A DNA stretch of 44,351 bases from Brevundimonas aurantiaca (GCF_014199955.1 NZ_JACHOQ010000014.1:1-44351), one strand, 5' to 3'. Shown: positions 1 to 8,510, counted from the first letter of the stretch. Made by a program: numbers and translations. The notes: generated from the sequence alone by a model not told the origin.

Positions 1-30
1 TTGCTCTTCCGTGAACCGTGATCGCTTCAT
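1..30 (-). CDS. IS3-family transposase OrfA, first 10 codons (partial)
   Basis: The minus strand from base 30 reads MKRSRFTEEQ, the typical opening of the helix-turn-helix OrfA subunit of IS3-family transposases (tnp HTH_8 type). OrfA is normally followed by a frameshifted OrfB integrase, which would lie left of the window. Only ten codons are present, so the call rests on the N-terminal motif and on the IS terminus about 60 bases upstream of the ATG. Confidence 0.8.
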   Translation of the reverse strand, partial: MKRSRFTEEQ

Positions 31-94
31 TCTGTCCGTCCTTTCGAGGGGCGGACTCTAGCTATTCCTGGAGGAGTTTCAGGGGGTCACGTCA
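1..94 (-). mobile_element. IS3-family insertion sequence, orfA-side end (partial)
   Basis: Read on the minus strand, the element starts at position 94 with TGACGTGACCCCC, followed about 50 bases further in by an ATG that opens an IS3-type OrfA. The same 13-base terminus, also reading inward, occurs at 44257, and IS3-family elements characteristically begin TG and end CA. The element runs off the left edge, so only 94 bases are visible. It has landed at the 5' end of a reverse transcriptase gene. The target duplication cannot be checked because the other end lies outside the window. Confidence 0.85.
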
Positions 95-1524
95 CGACGG
101 ACGAAGCAACAGCATATGCATCGAACGCCGCAGCGGTCACCGCTCACACGTTCTACCCGTTCCTGCTTTACGCGGAACGCTGGAACCGGTTCGCTGAGGA
201 AGGCCAAACCGGCAAGCCAAAGTCGCGGCCAATTCGGTACGGAGCGAGAAGAGACGCCTACATTTTCACTCGATACCGTCACATCCTCGCACAAGCTTAT
301 GAGGAGGCACTCGCCGCCAACGGCTTGAGTCAGAACGTCTTGGCATATCGCAGGATACCGACAGCCGATGGGCGCGGCGGAAAGTGCAACATCCATTTTG
401 CTAAGGATGCGTTTGAAGCCGTCGAGCGGCTCCAAAATTGCGCAGCAATAGCGATTGATATCAGTAGCTTCTTTGAGTCGCTCGACCACGAAATGCTAAA
501 GACCGCTTGGCAAGGCCTCCTCGGCGTGTCGCGGCTGCCCGACGATCACTTTGCGGTCTTCAGAGCAATTACAAGCTACTCGTTTGTGGATCGCCAGGCC
601 GTGTATGAACGTCTGGGGCACTACGGCCCAAAGCGAAAATCCAAGGACGGCAAAGATATCATGGGGTATCTGACCCCCTACAAAGACGTACCCAAGCAAC
701 TTTGTACCGGAAAGCAATTCAGAGAAAAAATATCCGGAGGACCGCTTGGTTCTATAGTTAAAAAGAACTTCAAAAAGCACGGAATCCCGCAGGGCTCGCC
801 GATGTCAGACGTTCTTGCCAACATTTATATGATGAATTTTGACCTTCAGCTAAAAGCGGCGGTTGAAGCCGCCGGAGGGGTCTATTTTCGATACTCCGAC
901 GACGTGTTCATCGTCGTTCCAGGCGGCGAGATCGAGGCGCACGTTTGGATAGCTAACTGCCAAGCGGCCATTGCTAACTTCGGAGCCAAACTAAAAATTA
1001 AAGAAGAGAAGGCTGTGGCACACGTGTTCACGAAAGATCCTAATGGCGGTCTCTTTTGTGATCGCGTTCACGGAACACAAGGAGGTAACGGATTGGAGTA
1101 TCTTGGCTTCCGTTTCGACGGAAAGCGGGTGTACTTGAGGGACGCAACTCTATCTAACCTCTACAGAAAAGTAGCCATGGCCGCGCGCCGCGACGCCAAC
1201 CAAGCAGCCCGCCGCTACCCCAATAGGTCGGCAGCCGAGCTAAAAGCGTCGTTTGACTATGATCGGCTAATAGCGCGCTTTGGCCGCGTCGAAGATTTCG
1301 CCGAGAACTCCAAAGACTATACGAAATGGACTTTCTGGACGTACGCCCAGAAGGCAGCGGAAGTCTTTGCTCCGAAGAACAAAAATATTCTCGGTCAACT
1401 TCGGAACCATCGAAAGCGTATTAGAGCGCGAGCCGACTTAGAGATAGATCGAGCCGTCGCGGGTCGTACAAAGCGTGCCGAGGCCAAAGCCGAATCGCTG
1501 ACATCAGCACCACCTTCCATCTAG
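95..1524 (+). pseudogene. Defence-type (UG/DRT-like) reverse transcriptase, 5' end removed by IS insertion
   Basis: The open frame continues upstream of the TTG at 325 to the IS junction, and the upstream part looks genuine: it reads HTFYPFLLYAERWNRF, then a basic IRYGARRDAYIF segment typical of RT N-termini. No ATG, GTG or TTG occurs in frame between 95 and 325, so the native start was lost to the IS. The catalytic core is intact: motif A region AIDISSFFESLDHEML, GIPQGSPMSDVLANIYM before the active site, then the active-site YSDDV. No group II intron maturase or endonuclease domain follows; a basic helical C-terminus ends the protein. Total visible length is about 475 codons. GC is clearly lower than in the neighbours, suggesting transfer. 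A DRT2-like family is my guess only. A shortened product from TTG 325 would keep the catalytic motifs but lose the N-terminal fingers region. Confidence 0.8.
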
Positions 1525-1525
1525 C

Positions 1526-2035
1526 ATGCCCACCCTCGTCCTCCTCGCCGGACCGAACGGCGCCGGCAAGACCACCTTCATCAACCGCTTCCTGCGTCAG
1601 CGGGCGGAGGCGTTTCGGTTCGTGAATCCGGACGAGGTGGCGCGCGATCTGGAGGGGGACGGCGCTTCGCGCGATCTGGCGGCCGGACGATTGGTGCTGG
1701 AGCGGCTGGAGGCCCTGTTTGCGGAACGGGCCGATGTCGTTCTGGAGACCACCTTGGCGACCCGATCCCACGCCGGCCGCATCCGTCGCTGGCGGGCGGC
1801 GGGATACCGGGTCGAACTGGTCTATCTGCGCCCGCCCTCGGCCGACTTCTCGGTCATGCGGGTGGCGCGGCGGGTCGCCCAGGGCGGGCACGGCATTCCC
1901 GAAGACACGCTGCGCCGCCGCTTTCAGCTCAGCCTCGACTATCTGGAGACGGTCTATAAGCCCCTGGTGGACCAATGGGAGGTCTATGGGGTTAGCGACG
2001 GCGAGCCCGATCTGTTAGATTGGGGACCGAAATGA
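1526..2035 (+). CDS. Zeta-toxin-like P-loop kinase/ATPase
   Basis: The 169-residue protein starts MPTLVLLAGPNGAGKTT, placing a Walker A loop (GPNGAGKT) at residues 9-16. VNPDEVARDL and VVLETTLAT follow, and then an arginine-rich RVARRVAQGGHGIPEDTLRRRF segment. This is the layout of the small zeta-toxin/COG4185-type kinases, which phosphorylate UDP-N-acetyl sugars or nucleotides; the substrate here is unknown. The ATG lies one base after the stop of the reverse transcriptase, with no clear ribosome-binding site. Translation may therefore be coupled to the upstream frame. Its last codons overlap the next small gene by four bases (ATGA). GC content jumps back to the chromosomal level here. Confidence 0.75.
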   Translation: MPTLVLLAGPNGAGKTTFINRFLRQRAEAFRFVNPDEVARDLEGDGASRDLAAGRLVLERLEALFAERADVVLETTLATRSHAGRIRRWRAAGYRVELVYLRPPSADFSVMRVARRVAQGGHGIPEDTLRRRFQLSLDYLETVYKPLVDQWEVYGVSDGEPDLLDWGPK

Positions 2036-2211
2036 GCAGCATCTTCGACCGCGAAACCACCCTGAAGGCCCTGCGCGACGCCGCCCGGATCGCGCGCGAA
2101 GGCACGCGCGAGGAGAAGTCCGGCAAGTTCCTGCCGCCGCCCGGCTGGAAGGGGCGTCTGGTCACGGCCGCCGACGTTCCGGCCGCGCCCCGGAAAAAGA
2201 AGACGGCCTAA
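2032..2211 (+). CDS. Small protein coupled to the zeta-like kinase
   Basis: I place the start at the ATG inside the ATGA overlap with the kinase stop, giving 59 residues beginning MSSIFDRETTLKALRDAARIAREG. An in-frame TTG at 2020 is a weaker alternative. The protein is charged, has a helical N-terminus, and ends in a proline-rich segment and a basic tail (RKKKTA). The overlap implies translational coupling with the kinase, so it may be a partner or antidote, but no known antitoxin fold is recognisable and its function is unknown. Confidence 0.65.
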   Translation: MSSIFDRETTLKALRDAARIAREGTREEKSGKFLPPPGWKGRLVTAADVPAAPRKKKTA

Positions 2212-2217
2212 CCCTCC

Positions 2218-2394
2218 CTTTCGTCATCCTCCGGCAAGCCGCGTCTTCGCGGCGCAGACCGGGGGACCCAGCGGCGCCGTCAGGCGAAATCCGCCCGCCG
2301 CACGCTGCGGGAAGACCTGGTCCGCGACAGGTTCGCGCTCTCGCGCGCCGCTGGGTCCCCCGGTTCCGCTGCGCGGCCCGGAGGATGACGAAAG
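2218..2394. repeat. 177-bp inverted-repeat element (MITE/REP-like)
   Basis: The outer arms are a perfect 17-base inverted pair, 2218-2234 (CTTTCGTCATCCTCCGG) and 2378-2394. An inner pair, 2261-2277 (GGGGGACCCAGCGGCGC) and 2345-2361, is also perfect over 17 bases, and the sequence between them is partly complementary. No ORF fits. It fills most of the 343-base gap between the small kinase-linked gene and the HTH gene; the remaining 2395-2554 shows only a C-rich tract and the next gene's ribosome-binding site. It could be a non-autonomous mobile repeat or a strong RNA hairpin. Confidence 0.75.
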
Positions 2395-2554
2395 TCGGGT
2401 GCGAAATCCGCCCCCTGCCCCCACCCCTTCCCCCACACCGCCCTCTGATTCCCCACTGCTTTTCGGCGCTTTCCGACAATCGACCCATCACCCCTTTCCC
2501 CCGACCTCATACTGAGGCGGCTCCGCATCGGGGCGGATCGGTCGGGAGGGACGG

Positions 2555-3433
2555 ATGGACGCGACGGCAGGCGGCTGGGGCGAGGACGGGGACGGGGATT
2601 GGGGCGCGGAGGGGATGGCGGAGCCGGGCGCCGAGCGGGCCTGGGACGATGAACCCCTGAACGACCGGCCCCTGTATGACGGGCGGCGGGTGCGCGATCC
2701 CTATCAGAGGGGCGGGGGTTACAGCCGGATATCGGAGGACCGGTGGGATGCGATCCAGCGGGCCTATGCGGCGGGCGAGCCGGGGGCCTCGGTCTGTCGG
2801 CGGTTCGGCCTGGCGCGGTCGACCCTTTACGCCCGCGCCCGCGACGAGGGCTGGCTGCGCCAAGATCAGGATCAGACCGAACCTCTGGACCATGGGTTCG
2901 AGGCGGGAGAGGCGGACGCGCCCGTGGACCTGGAGGCCGAGACGGCGGCGGGCCTGTGCGACTACGGCCTGTTGGCGGGCCACGCCCGGGTGCGGATGCA
3001 GCGGGCGATCCTGGCGGGCCGAGGGGTGGAGGCCGGGCGCTGGATGCGGCTGCACGCCCAGCTGACGGCCATGGCCCAGGCGGAAGAGGCGGCGAAGGCG
3101 GAGGCTGAGGCCCAGACTCTGAGTCCGCCGTCGGCCGAGGCCGCCCCCGCGCCCAAACCGCCTGCGCCCAAGCGTCGCTCCGGCCCCAAACCCCTGTCGG
3201 ACTGCGATCGGTTTGAGGTGCTGGAACGCCAGATGAAGGCCCTGACGGACCTGGAGCGGTCCTTCGCCGGCCTGGACCTGAGCAATCCCGTCTATCGCCG
3301 CCTGCTGGAAAAGGCGGTCAAGGCGGTCGTCCTGATGGGGCCCGATCCGGTCGATCCGGCGCCGGACACATCGGACCAACCGGACACATCGGACACATCG
3401 GACAGTGTTTTTTCCACGCCCGTCCCCTCCTGA
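2555..3433 (+). CDS. HTH-domain protein of unknown function
   Basis: The 292-residue protein begins with an acidic, Gly/Asp-rich tail. A helix-turn-helix follows at about residues 60-100 (RWDAIQRAYAAGEPGASVCRRFGLARSTLYARARDEGW, quoted as two halves around SVCRRFG). It resembles the DNA-recognition heads of transposases and phage terminase small subunits. A long Ala/Glu/Pro-rich middle and a second helical block near residues 205-265 come next. The end is low-complexity with repeated DTSD, encoded by TCGGACACA DNA repeats. The start is supported by GGGAGGG just upstream. The sequence does not identify a function; a DNA-binding regulator specific to Caulobacterales is plausible. Confidence 0.6.
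   Translation: MDATAGGWGEDGDGDWGAEGMAEPGAERAWDDEPLNDRPLYDGRRVRDPYQRGGGYSRISEDRWDAIQRAYAAGEPGASVCRRFGLARSTLYARARDEGWLRQDQDQTEPLDHGFEAGEADAPVDLEAETAAGLCDYGLLAGHARVRMQRAILAGRGVEAGRWMRLHAQLTAMAQAEEAAKAEAEAQTLSPPSAEAAPAPKPPAPKRRSGPKPLSDCDRFEVLERQMKALTDLERSFAGLDLSNPVYRRLLEKAVKAVVLMGPDPVDPAPDTSDQPDTSDTSDSVFSTPVPS
3362..3405 (+). repeat. CGGACACAT direct repeats inside a coding 3' end
   Basis: Four spaced copies of (C/T)CGGACA or CGGACC occur in about 44 bases, read as DTSD repeats in the HTH protein. The same octamer appears in inverse orientation at 11765-11851, in a non-coding spacer. Confidence 0.7.
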
Positions 3434-3492
3434 CGGTTCCGATCCGGTCCTGAACAGGTGACGAGGGGCGCTTCAGCCCCTACCTAGGCGTC

Positions 3493-4923
3493 ATGACCCT
3501 TCATGCCGCCCCGCCGCCCCTCCTCGACGCCGCCGGCGTTTCGACCGACGACGCCCTGTCGATCCTGAAGTCCGCCTTAGCCGGGGCGGACGACGGGGAG
3601 CTGTTTCTGGAACGCTCCGAGAGCGAGAGCCTGGTGTTCGACGACGGGCGGCTGAAATCGGCCGCCTATGACGCCACCGAGGGGTTCGGCCTGCGGGTCG
3701 TGGCGGGCGAGACCGCCGGCTACGCCCACGCCAATGAGATTTCGGCCGCCGCCCTGGGCCGCGCCGCCGACAGCGCCGCCCTGGCCAAGGCGGGGCATGA
3801 GGCCCGCGTCGCCGAGGGGCCGCGCGCCACCAATCAGAAACTGTATGCCGAGGTCGATCCCCTGGCCTCGCCCGCCTTTTCCGACAAGATCGCCCTCTTG
3901 GCCGAGATCGACGCCTGGGCCCGGGCCCGCGATCCGCGCGTGGTCCAGGTCTCGGCCTCCCTGGTCGGCGAGCGGCGCGCCATCGAGATCCTGAGGGCCG
4001 ACGACCGGGCGGTGCGCGACGTGCGGCCCCTGGTGCGGCTGAACGTCTCGGTCACGGTCGAGCAGAACGGCCGGCGCGAGAGCGCCTCTTCCGGCGCCGG
4101 GGGCCGGGCGGGCTTCGAGGCCTGGGTGGCGCCCGAACGCTGGCAGGCCCAGGTGGACGAGGCCCTGCGCCAGGCCCTGGTCAACCTCGACGCCGTCGAC
4201 TGTCCGGCAGGCGAGATGGACGTGGTCCTGGGGGCCGGCTGGCCCGGCGTCCTGCTGCACGAGGCCATCGGCCATGGGTTCGAGGGCGACTTCCACAGGA
4301 AGGGCTCATCCGTCTTCAACGGCATGATGGGCAAGCGGGTGGCGGCGCCGGGCGTGACCGTGGTCGATGACGGCTCCATCGCCGGGCGGCGCGGCTCCCT
4401 GTCGGTCGACGACGAGGGCACGCCCACGGGCCGCACCGTCCTGATCGAGGACGGGATCATGGTCGGGCTGATGCACGACCGGCTGTCGGCGCGTCAGCTG
4501 GGCGTCGCCGCCACCGGCAACGGCCGCCGCCAGTCCTTCGCCCACATGCCCATGCCGCGCATGACCAACACCTTCATGGAGGGGGGGCGGGATTCCAAGG
4601 CCGACATGATCGCCAACACCAGGCGCGGCCTCTACGCCGCCAACTTCTCGGGCGGTCAGGTCGACATCACCAACGGCAAGTTCGTCTTCCAGTGCAATGA
4701 GGCCTATCTGATCGAGGACGGGGTGATCACCGCCCCCGTGCGCGGCGCCACCCTGATCGGCGACGGGGCCACGGCCCTGACGAAGATCCAGATGATCGGC
4801 GACGACTTCGCCTTCGACCCCGGCGTCGGGGTCTGCGGCAAGGCCGGACAGGGCGTGCCCGTCGGCATCGGCCAGCCCAGCCTCAAGATCGGCGGCCTGA
4901 CCGTCGGCGGAACGGCGGTCTAG
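3493..4923 (+). CDS. tldD: Metalloprotease TldD
   Basis: The 476-residue protein matches TldD along its length. It is the catalytic subunit of the TldD/TldE (PmbA) zinc protease, which digests unfolded peptides, processes some bacteriocin precursors, and acts on the CcdA antitoxin in E. coli. The zinc-binding HEAIGH motif (HExxxH) is at residues 256-261, followed by GHGFEGD and the family segment NGRRQSFAHMPMPRMTN. Its partner PmbA is not in the window, which is usual because tldD and pmbA are often unlinked. The start is the ATG just after a small GGGGC/GCCCC hairpin at 3464-3481. The product is cytoplasmic. Confidence 0.93.
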   Translation: MTLHAAPPPLLDAAGVSTDDALSILKSALAGADDGELFLERSESESLVFDDGRLKSAAYDATEGFGLRVVAGETAGYAHANEISAAALGRAADSAALAKAGHEARVAEGPRATNQKLYAEVDPLASPAFSDKIALLAEIDAWARARDPRVVQVSASLVGERRAIEILRADDRAVRDVRPLVRLNVSVTVEQNGRRESASSGAGGRAGFEAWVAPERWQAQVDEALRQALVNLDAVDCPAGEMDVVLGAGWPGVLLHEAIGHGFEGDFHRKGSSVFNGMMGKRVAAPGVTVVDDGSIAGRRGSLSVDDEGTPTGRTVLIEDGIMVGLMHDRLSARQLGVAATGNGRRQSFAHMPMPRMTNTFMEGGRDSKADMIANTRRGLYAANFSGGQVDITNGKFVFQCNEAYLIEDGVITAPVRGATLIGDGATALTKIQMIGDDFAFDPGVGVCGKAGQGVPVGIGQPSLKIGGLTVGGTAV

Positions 4924-4981
4924 GGGGCGGAACCGGATCGCGCGACCGTGAGTTTCCCCGCCACACAGGAGAGGAAACACC

Positions 4982-5287
4982 ATGTCCACGGAACGCACTG
5001 TCGAACATCCCGACGGCCGGGTCGAACGGATCACCGAAAACGACCGCGCCCCCGCCCCCACCATCGTCGAGCGCCGCAGCGGCGGCGGCATGGGCGGGAT
5101 CGTGGCCCTGATCATCGGCCTGGCCCTGGTCCTGGTCATCGGCTGGTTCCTGATGAACATGAACCGCAATGACGCCATCGAGTCCAACGCCGTGGCCGGG
5201 GCGGCCGAAAGCGTCGGCAACGCCGCCGACAACATCGGCGAGGCCGCCCGCGACGCCGTGCCGGAACGTGCGACGCCCGCCAACTAA
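4982..5287 (+). CDS. Small single-pass membrane protein
   Basis: The 101-residue protein has a hydrophilic N-terminus (MSTERTVEHPDGRVERITEN), one strongly hydrophobic span at about residues 38-58 (GGIVALIIGLALVLVIGWFL), and an Ala/Asn-rich tail with repeated AxxxxGNAADNIGEAARDA. The tail suggests a short amphipathic helix, as in small stress-related envelope proteins. An AGGAG-type site (caggagagg) lies upstream of the ATG. It sits 58 bases after tldD and may share its transcript. No family name can be assigned. Confidence 0.75.
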   Translation: MSTERTVEHPDGRVERITENDRAPAPTIVERRSGGGMGGIVALIIGLALVLVIGWFLMNMNRNDAIESNAVAGAAESVGNAADNIGEAARDAVPERATPAN

Positions 5288-5301
5288 CCCATTGATAATG
5301 C

Positions 5302-6273
5302 TTACGAAATAGGCGCGCCGCCTGGGGCCTCGGCCGGCGGCTGCGGCCGCCAGTCGGGGCCCAGAGGCTCCAGCCCCTGGGCCTCCAGCCGGTCCAACAG
5401 GCCGCCCGGCTGGGCCAGCAGGCGAAGCGGGGCGATGGCGACCGTCGTCCCGCCCTCGGCCAGGGCGTCGTCCACGGCCTGGCCCCACAGGGTCTCCAGC
5501 GCCGCCCCCTGATCCATAACCGCCCAGTAGGAGCAGGCGCTGACCGCCTGATCCAGGGGCGAGGCCAGCACCTCGGCGACGCGGCGCCGGCGCCAAGCCT
5601 CGGCCCGCCGCTCGCCCTCCGCCTCGCCCAGCTCGGCCGCCGTCACCGCCCGCGCCATACAGTCCAGGTACCGCTCGGGCGGGGTGGTCAGCACCCGGTC
5701 GATGATCTCATCCCCCCGCAGGGTGCCGACCGGCTCGGCCGGCTTGCGGTTGGTCCGCGCCGCCCGCCGCACCACGTCCGAGACCGGCCGCTCGCGCCGG
5801 GCGTAGCCGCCCCGCTCCATCAGCTCGGCTGACAGCAGCAGCAGGCTGGTGCGGCTGGGCCCCTCGCCCGTGACCGCCTCCAGCCGCGCCTCCAGCTCCG
5901 CCGGCAGATAGTCGGCCGTGGTCCGGCCCTCGGGCAGGCGGGTCAGGGTCCGCGCTCGCCAGATGACCCGCCCCAGATCGGCCAGGGACGCCCGCCCCTG
6001 CACCGGGAACAGCACCCGATCCGCCCGCTCCACCGCCGTCGTCAGGGCTTCGGTCCGCCAATCCATGTCGCGCGACAGGCCGTCGATCGACCCGACCAGG
6101 ATCAGGGTCGCGTCCCCGCGCCTGACCTCCCACATCGGCCCCTCGATCCGACGGGCGGTGACGACGATGTCCTCCACCGCATCGGCCGGCGGGTCCGCCT
6201 CCTGGGCTGTCGCCCGCCAGCCTGCGCTTGCGGCAAGCAGAATAGAACAGAGAAGAGCGGGGATACGGTTCAT
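5302..6273 (-). CDS. TraB/GumN-like secreted protein with degenerate metal motif
   Basis: The 323-residue protein has a signal peptide (about residues 1-23, MNRIPALLCSILLAASAGWRATA) and an EDIVVTARR segment that looks like the start of a TonB-receptor plug. A domain with the TraB/GumN (PF01963) pattern follows: WEVRRGDATLILVGSIDGL, then paired helices and a C-terminal WGQAVDDALAEGGTTVAIAPLRLL. TraB/TIKI-type members carry a GxxH metal-binding motif. Here the equivalent position reads GSID (residues 61-64), so the histidine is aspartate. The protein may thus be a non-catalytic relative. It converges on the small membrane protein gene with only 14 bases between stops. Confidence 0.65.
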   Translation of the reverse strand: MNRIPALLCSILLAASAGWRATAQEADPPADAVEDIVVTARRIEGPMWEVRRGDATLILVGSIDGLSRDMDWRTEALTTAVERADRVLFPVQGRASLADLGRVIWRARTLTRLPEGRTTADYLPAELEARLEAVTGEGPSRTSLLLLSAELMERGGYARRERPVSDVVRRAARTNRKPAEPVGTLRGDEIIDRVLTTPPERYLDCMARAVTAAELGEAEGERRAEAWRRRRVAEVLASPLDQAVSACSYWAVMDQGAALETLWGQAVDDALAEGGTTVAIAPLRLLAQPGGLLDRLEAQGLEPLGPDWRPQPPAEAPGGAPIS

Positions 6274-6417
6274 GACTTCACTGTATTCGCGCGCCTTTCG
6301 GTTTCGTAATGAAATGTCTGTAATGATGGCGGCGATTTAATCCACCTTTCCGCCTTGTAACTGGAGATGAACGTCCGCTGACGGCACATCCCTCGACAAC
6401 ATTCGAGGGGAAGACCG

Positions 6418-8490
6418 ATGACGAAGACCTTGCTGCTGGCCAGCACCGCCCTGTTCCTGTCGGCCGCATCGGCCTTCGCGGGGGACGAGCCCCAGGTGGC
6501 CCAGGCGCCGGTTCCGACCGGCCCGGCGGGCCAGGCGCCCCTGGCCGACGCGACCCAGCGCGGCGTTCTGGTCTTCACGCCCGACTTCTTCGCGGCCCAG
6601 CGCCCCAATACGGCGCTCGACATGGTCAATCGCGTGCCGGGCTTCGAGGTCGACGACGGTTCCGGGGCGCGCGGCTTTGAAGGGGCGGTCGGCAATGTGC
6701 TGATCAACAACGCCCGTCCGGCCTCCAAGAACGACGGCGGCTCCAATGTGCTGAGCCGCACCCCGGCGCGTCAGGTGGAACGGATCGAGCTGATCCGCGG
6801 CGGCGCGCCCGGCATCGACATGCAGGGCTTCTCGGTGGTGGTGAACGTCATCCTGAAGACCGAGGCCAGCCGCCAGTCGATCCTGACGTGGAACACGACC
6901 CAGTTCGAAGGCGCGGGCCAGGATCTCTACGGCGGCAGCTATCAGTTCACCGCCCGAGACGGCGACCGCAGCTGGGGCGTGACCCTGTCCGACGGCATCA
7001 GTATGAGCGATTCCAACGGCCCCGGCCGAACCGTCCGCCGCAACGCCGCAGGCGATGTGCTGCGCGACGAGGTTACCGACACTGACGGCTACGGCGGCGG
7101 CAATTCGATCCGCGGGACCTATGCGGGTCCGATCGCCGGCGGCAAGATCGACCTGACCGCCCGCTATGGGATCAACGACTGGAACGGCTACTACAACAGC
7201 CGGTCAGCGAGCGCCTTCCGTGAAAGCCTCGACCAGGAGGACAACAAGAGCGGCGAGTTCGGCGTCACCTGGGAGCGGCCGCTGAACGACCGGTTCAAGC
7301 TGGAAACCCGGCTGATGCATGAGTTCGGCAGCTGGGACGGGGTCTCGACCTACAACGTCCTCAGCAACGGTCTGGACGCCCCGGAAGAGCGGTTCGTCTA
7401 TTCGGGCGAGCGGTCCGAGACCATCCTGCGGGCCCTGATCCGTCACGAGCGGTCGCCCAAGCTGACGATCGAGACCGGCGGCGAGGTGGCCTACAACATG
7501 CGCCAGACCGATCAGGCCTATAGCGTGGGCGGCGCCCCGGTGGCCCTGCCCAGCGCCTCGGTCAAGGTGGAGGAGACGCGGGGCGAGGCCTTCTCCAAGA
7601 GCACCTGGCGGCTGCACCCGGACCTGACGCTGGAGGCGGGGCTGCGCCTGGAGGCCTCGACCATCAGCCAGTCGGGCGACGCCGATCAGGAGAAGAGCTT
7701 CTTCTTCGCCAAGCCCCGCTTCATGGCCACCTGGACGCCGATGCCGAACAACCAGCTGCGCTTCCGCTTCGAGCGTGAACTGGGCCAGCTCGACTTCTCC
7801 GACTTCGCCGCCTCGGCCGACCTGGAGGAACAGAACGTCTACGGCGGCAACGTCGATCTGGAGCCCGAGCAGCGCTGGATCTCCGAGCTGACCTATGAGC
7901 GCCGCTTCTGGGGCGAGGGCGTGGTCTCCATCGGCTATCGCCACGACGAGATCATCGACGCCATCGACCGCATCCCCCTGGCCGGCGGCCTGTCGGCGGT
8001 GGGCAATATCGGCGAGGGGACGCTGGACCGGCTGTCGCTGAACGTGACCGTGCCGCTGGACAAGCTGGGCGTCACGGGCGCCCGCTTCACCTTCAGGAAC
8101 GACTGGAACAAGACCGAGGTCACCGATCCGACCACGGGCGAGAAGCGGCCCATCTCCGGCGTTCGTCCGACCCAGGCCAATGTCGGCCTCGAGCAGGACA
8201 TCACGCGCCTGAAGCTGCAATGGGGGGTGAACTGGCTGCCCTATCTGGGCCAGCCCAGCTATTCGCCCGATCAGGTCTCGCGCTGGCGCGGAACCGACTA
8301 TTTCGAGCTGTTCGCCGAATACAAGCCCAGCCCGACCCTGGCGATCCGGGCCCAGCTGAACCTGTGGGACGACTTCACCCAAAGCCGCACCGTCTTCGCC
8401 GACCGCGACACCCGCGCGGTGGCCTTCGTCGAGGACAGCGTCGTCGACCCGCGCACCTTCGCCTCCATCCGGGTCCGCAAGACCTTCTGA
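6418..8490 (+). CDS. TonB-dependent outer membrane receptor
   Basis: The 690-residue protein has a signal peptide ending near AFAG and a plug domain (DMVNRVPGFEVDDG, then VLINNARPASK and RQVERIELIRGGAPGID). A long beta-barrel region follows, and the chain ends in RVRKTF, with the terminal aromatic residue used for outer membrane assembly. The receptor would import a bulky ligand such as a siderophore, vitamin or oligosaccharide using TonB energy; the substrate cannot be read from sequence. A strong GAGGGGAAG ribosome site precedes the ATG. It is divergent from the GumN-like gene, with a 144-base shared upstream region. A strong hairpin terminator follows. Confidence 0.88.
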   Translation: MTKTLLLASTALFLSAASAFAGDEPQVAQAPVPTGPAGQAPLADATQRGVLVFTPDFFAAQRPNTALDMVNRVPGFEVDDGSGARGFEGAVGNVLINNARPASKNDGGSNVLSRTPARQVERIELIRGGAPGIDMQGFSVVVNVILKTEASRQSILTWNTTQFEGAGQDLYGGSYQFTARDGDRSWGVTLSDGISMSDSNGPGRTVRRNAAGDVLRDEVTDTDGYGGGNSIRGTYAGPIAGGKIDLTARYGINDWNGYYNSRSASAFRESLDQEDNKSGEFGVTWERPLNDRFKLETRLMHEFGSWDGVSTYNVLSNGLDAPEERFVYSGERSETILRALIRHERSPKLTIETGGEVAYNMRQTDQAYSVGGAPVALPSASVKVEETRGEAFSKSTWRLHPDLTLEAGLRLEASTISQSGDADQEKSFFFAKPRFMATWTPMPNNQLRFRFERELGQLDFSDFAASADLEEQNVYGGNVDLEPEQRWISELTYERRFWGEGVVSIGYRHDEIIDAIDRIPLAGGLSAVGNIGEGTLDRLSLNVTVPLDKLGVTGARFTFRNDWNKTEVTDPTTGEKRPISGVRPTQANVGLEQDITRLKLQWGVNWLPYLGQPSYSPDQVSRWRGTDYFELFAEYKPSPTLAIRAQLNLWDDFTQSRTVFADRDTRAVAFVEDSVVDPRTFASIRVRKTF

Positions 8491-8510
8491 GGCGGCTGAC
8501 GCCAACGAAA

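Noticed and set aside
116..328. ATG-initiated frame at the RT 5' end
   Set aside because: It is out of frame with the RT-like sequence and encodes low-complexity basic sequence; it is not the RT start.
79..489. Minus-strand 136-codon frame overlapping the RT gene
   Set aside because: It is antisense to the conserved RT frame, has no family similarity and overlaps the IS end; judged a shadow.
1526..2035. Calling the kinase a proven zeta toxin
   Set aside because: Only the P-loop and general layout are visible; the substrate and toxicity are unknown, so the name is kept as zeta-like.
3464..3481. Hairpin before tldD as a terminator
   Set aside because: The stem is only six bases and no T-run follows it.
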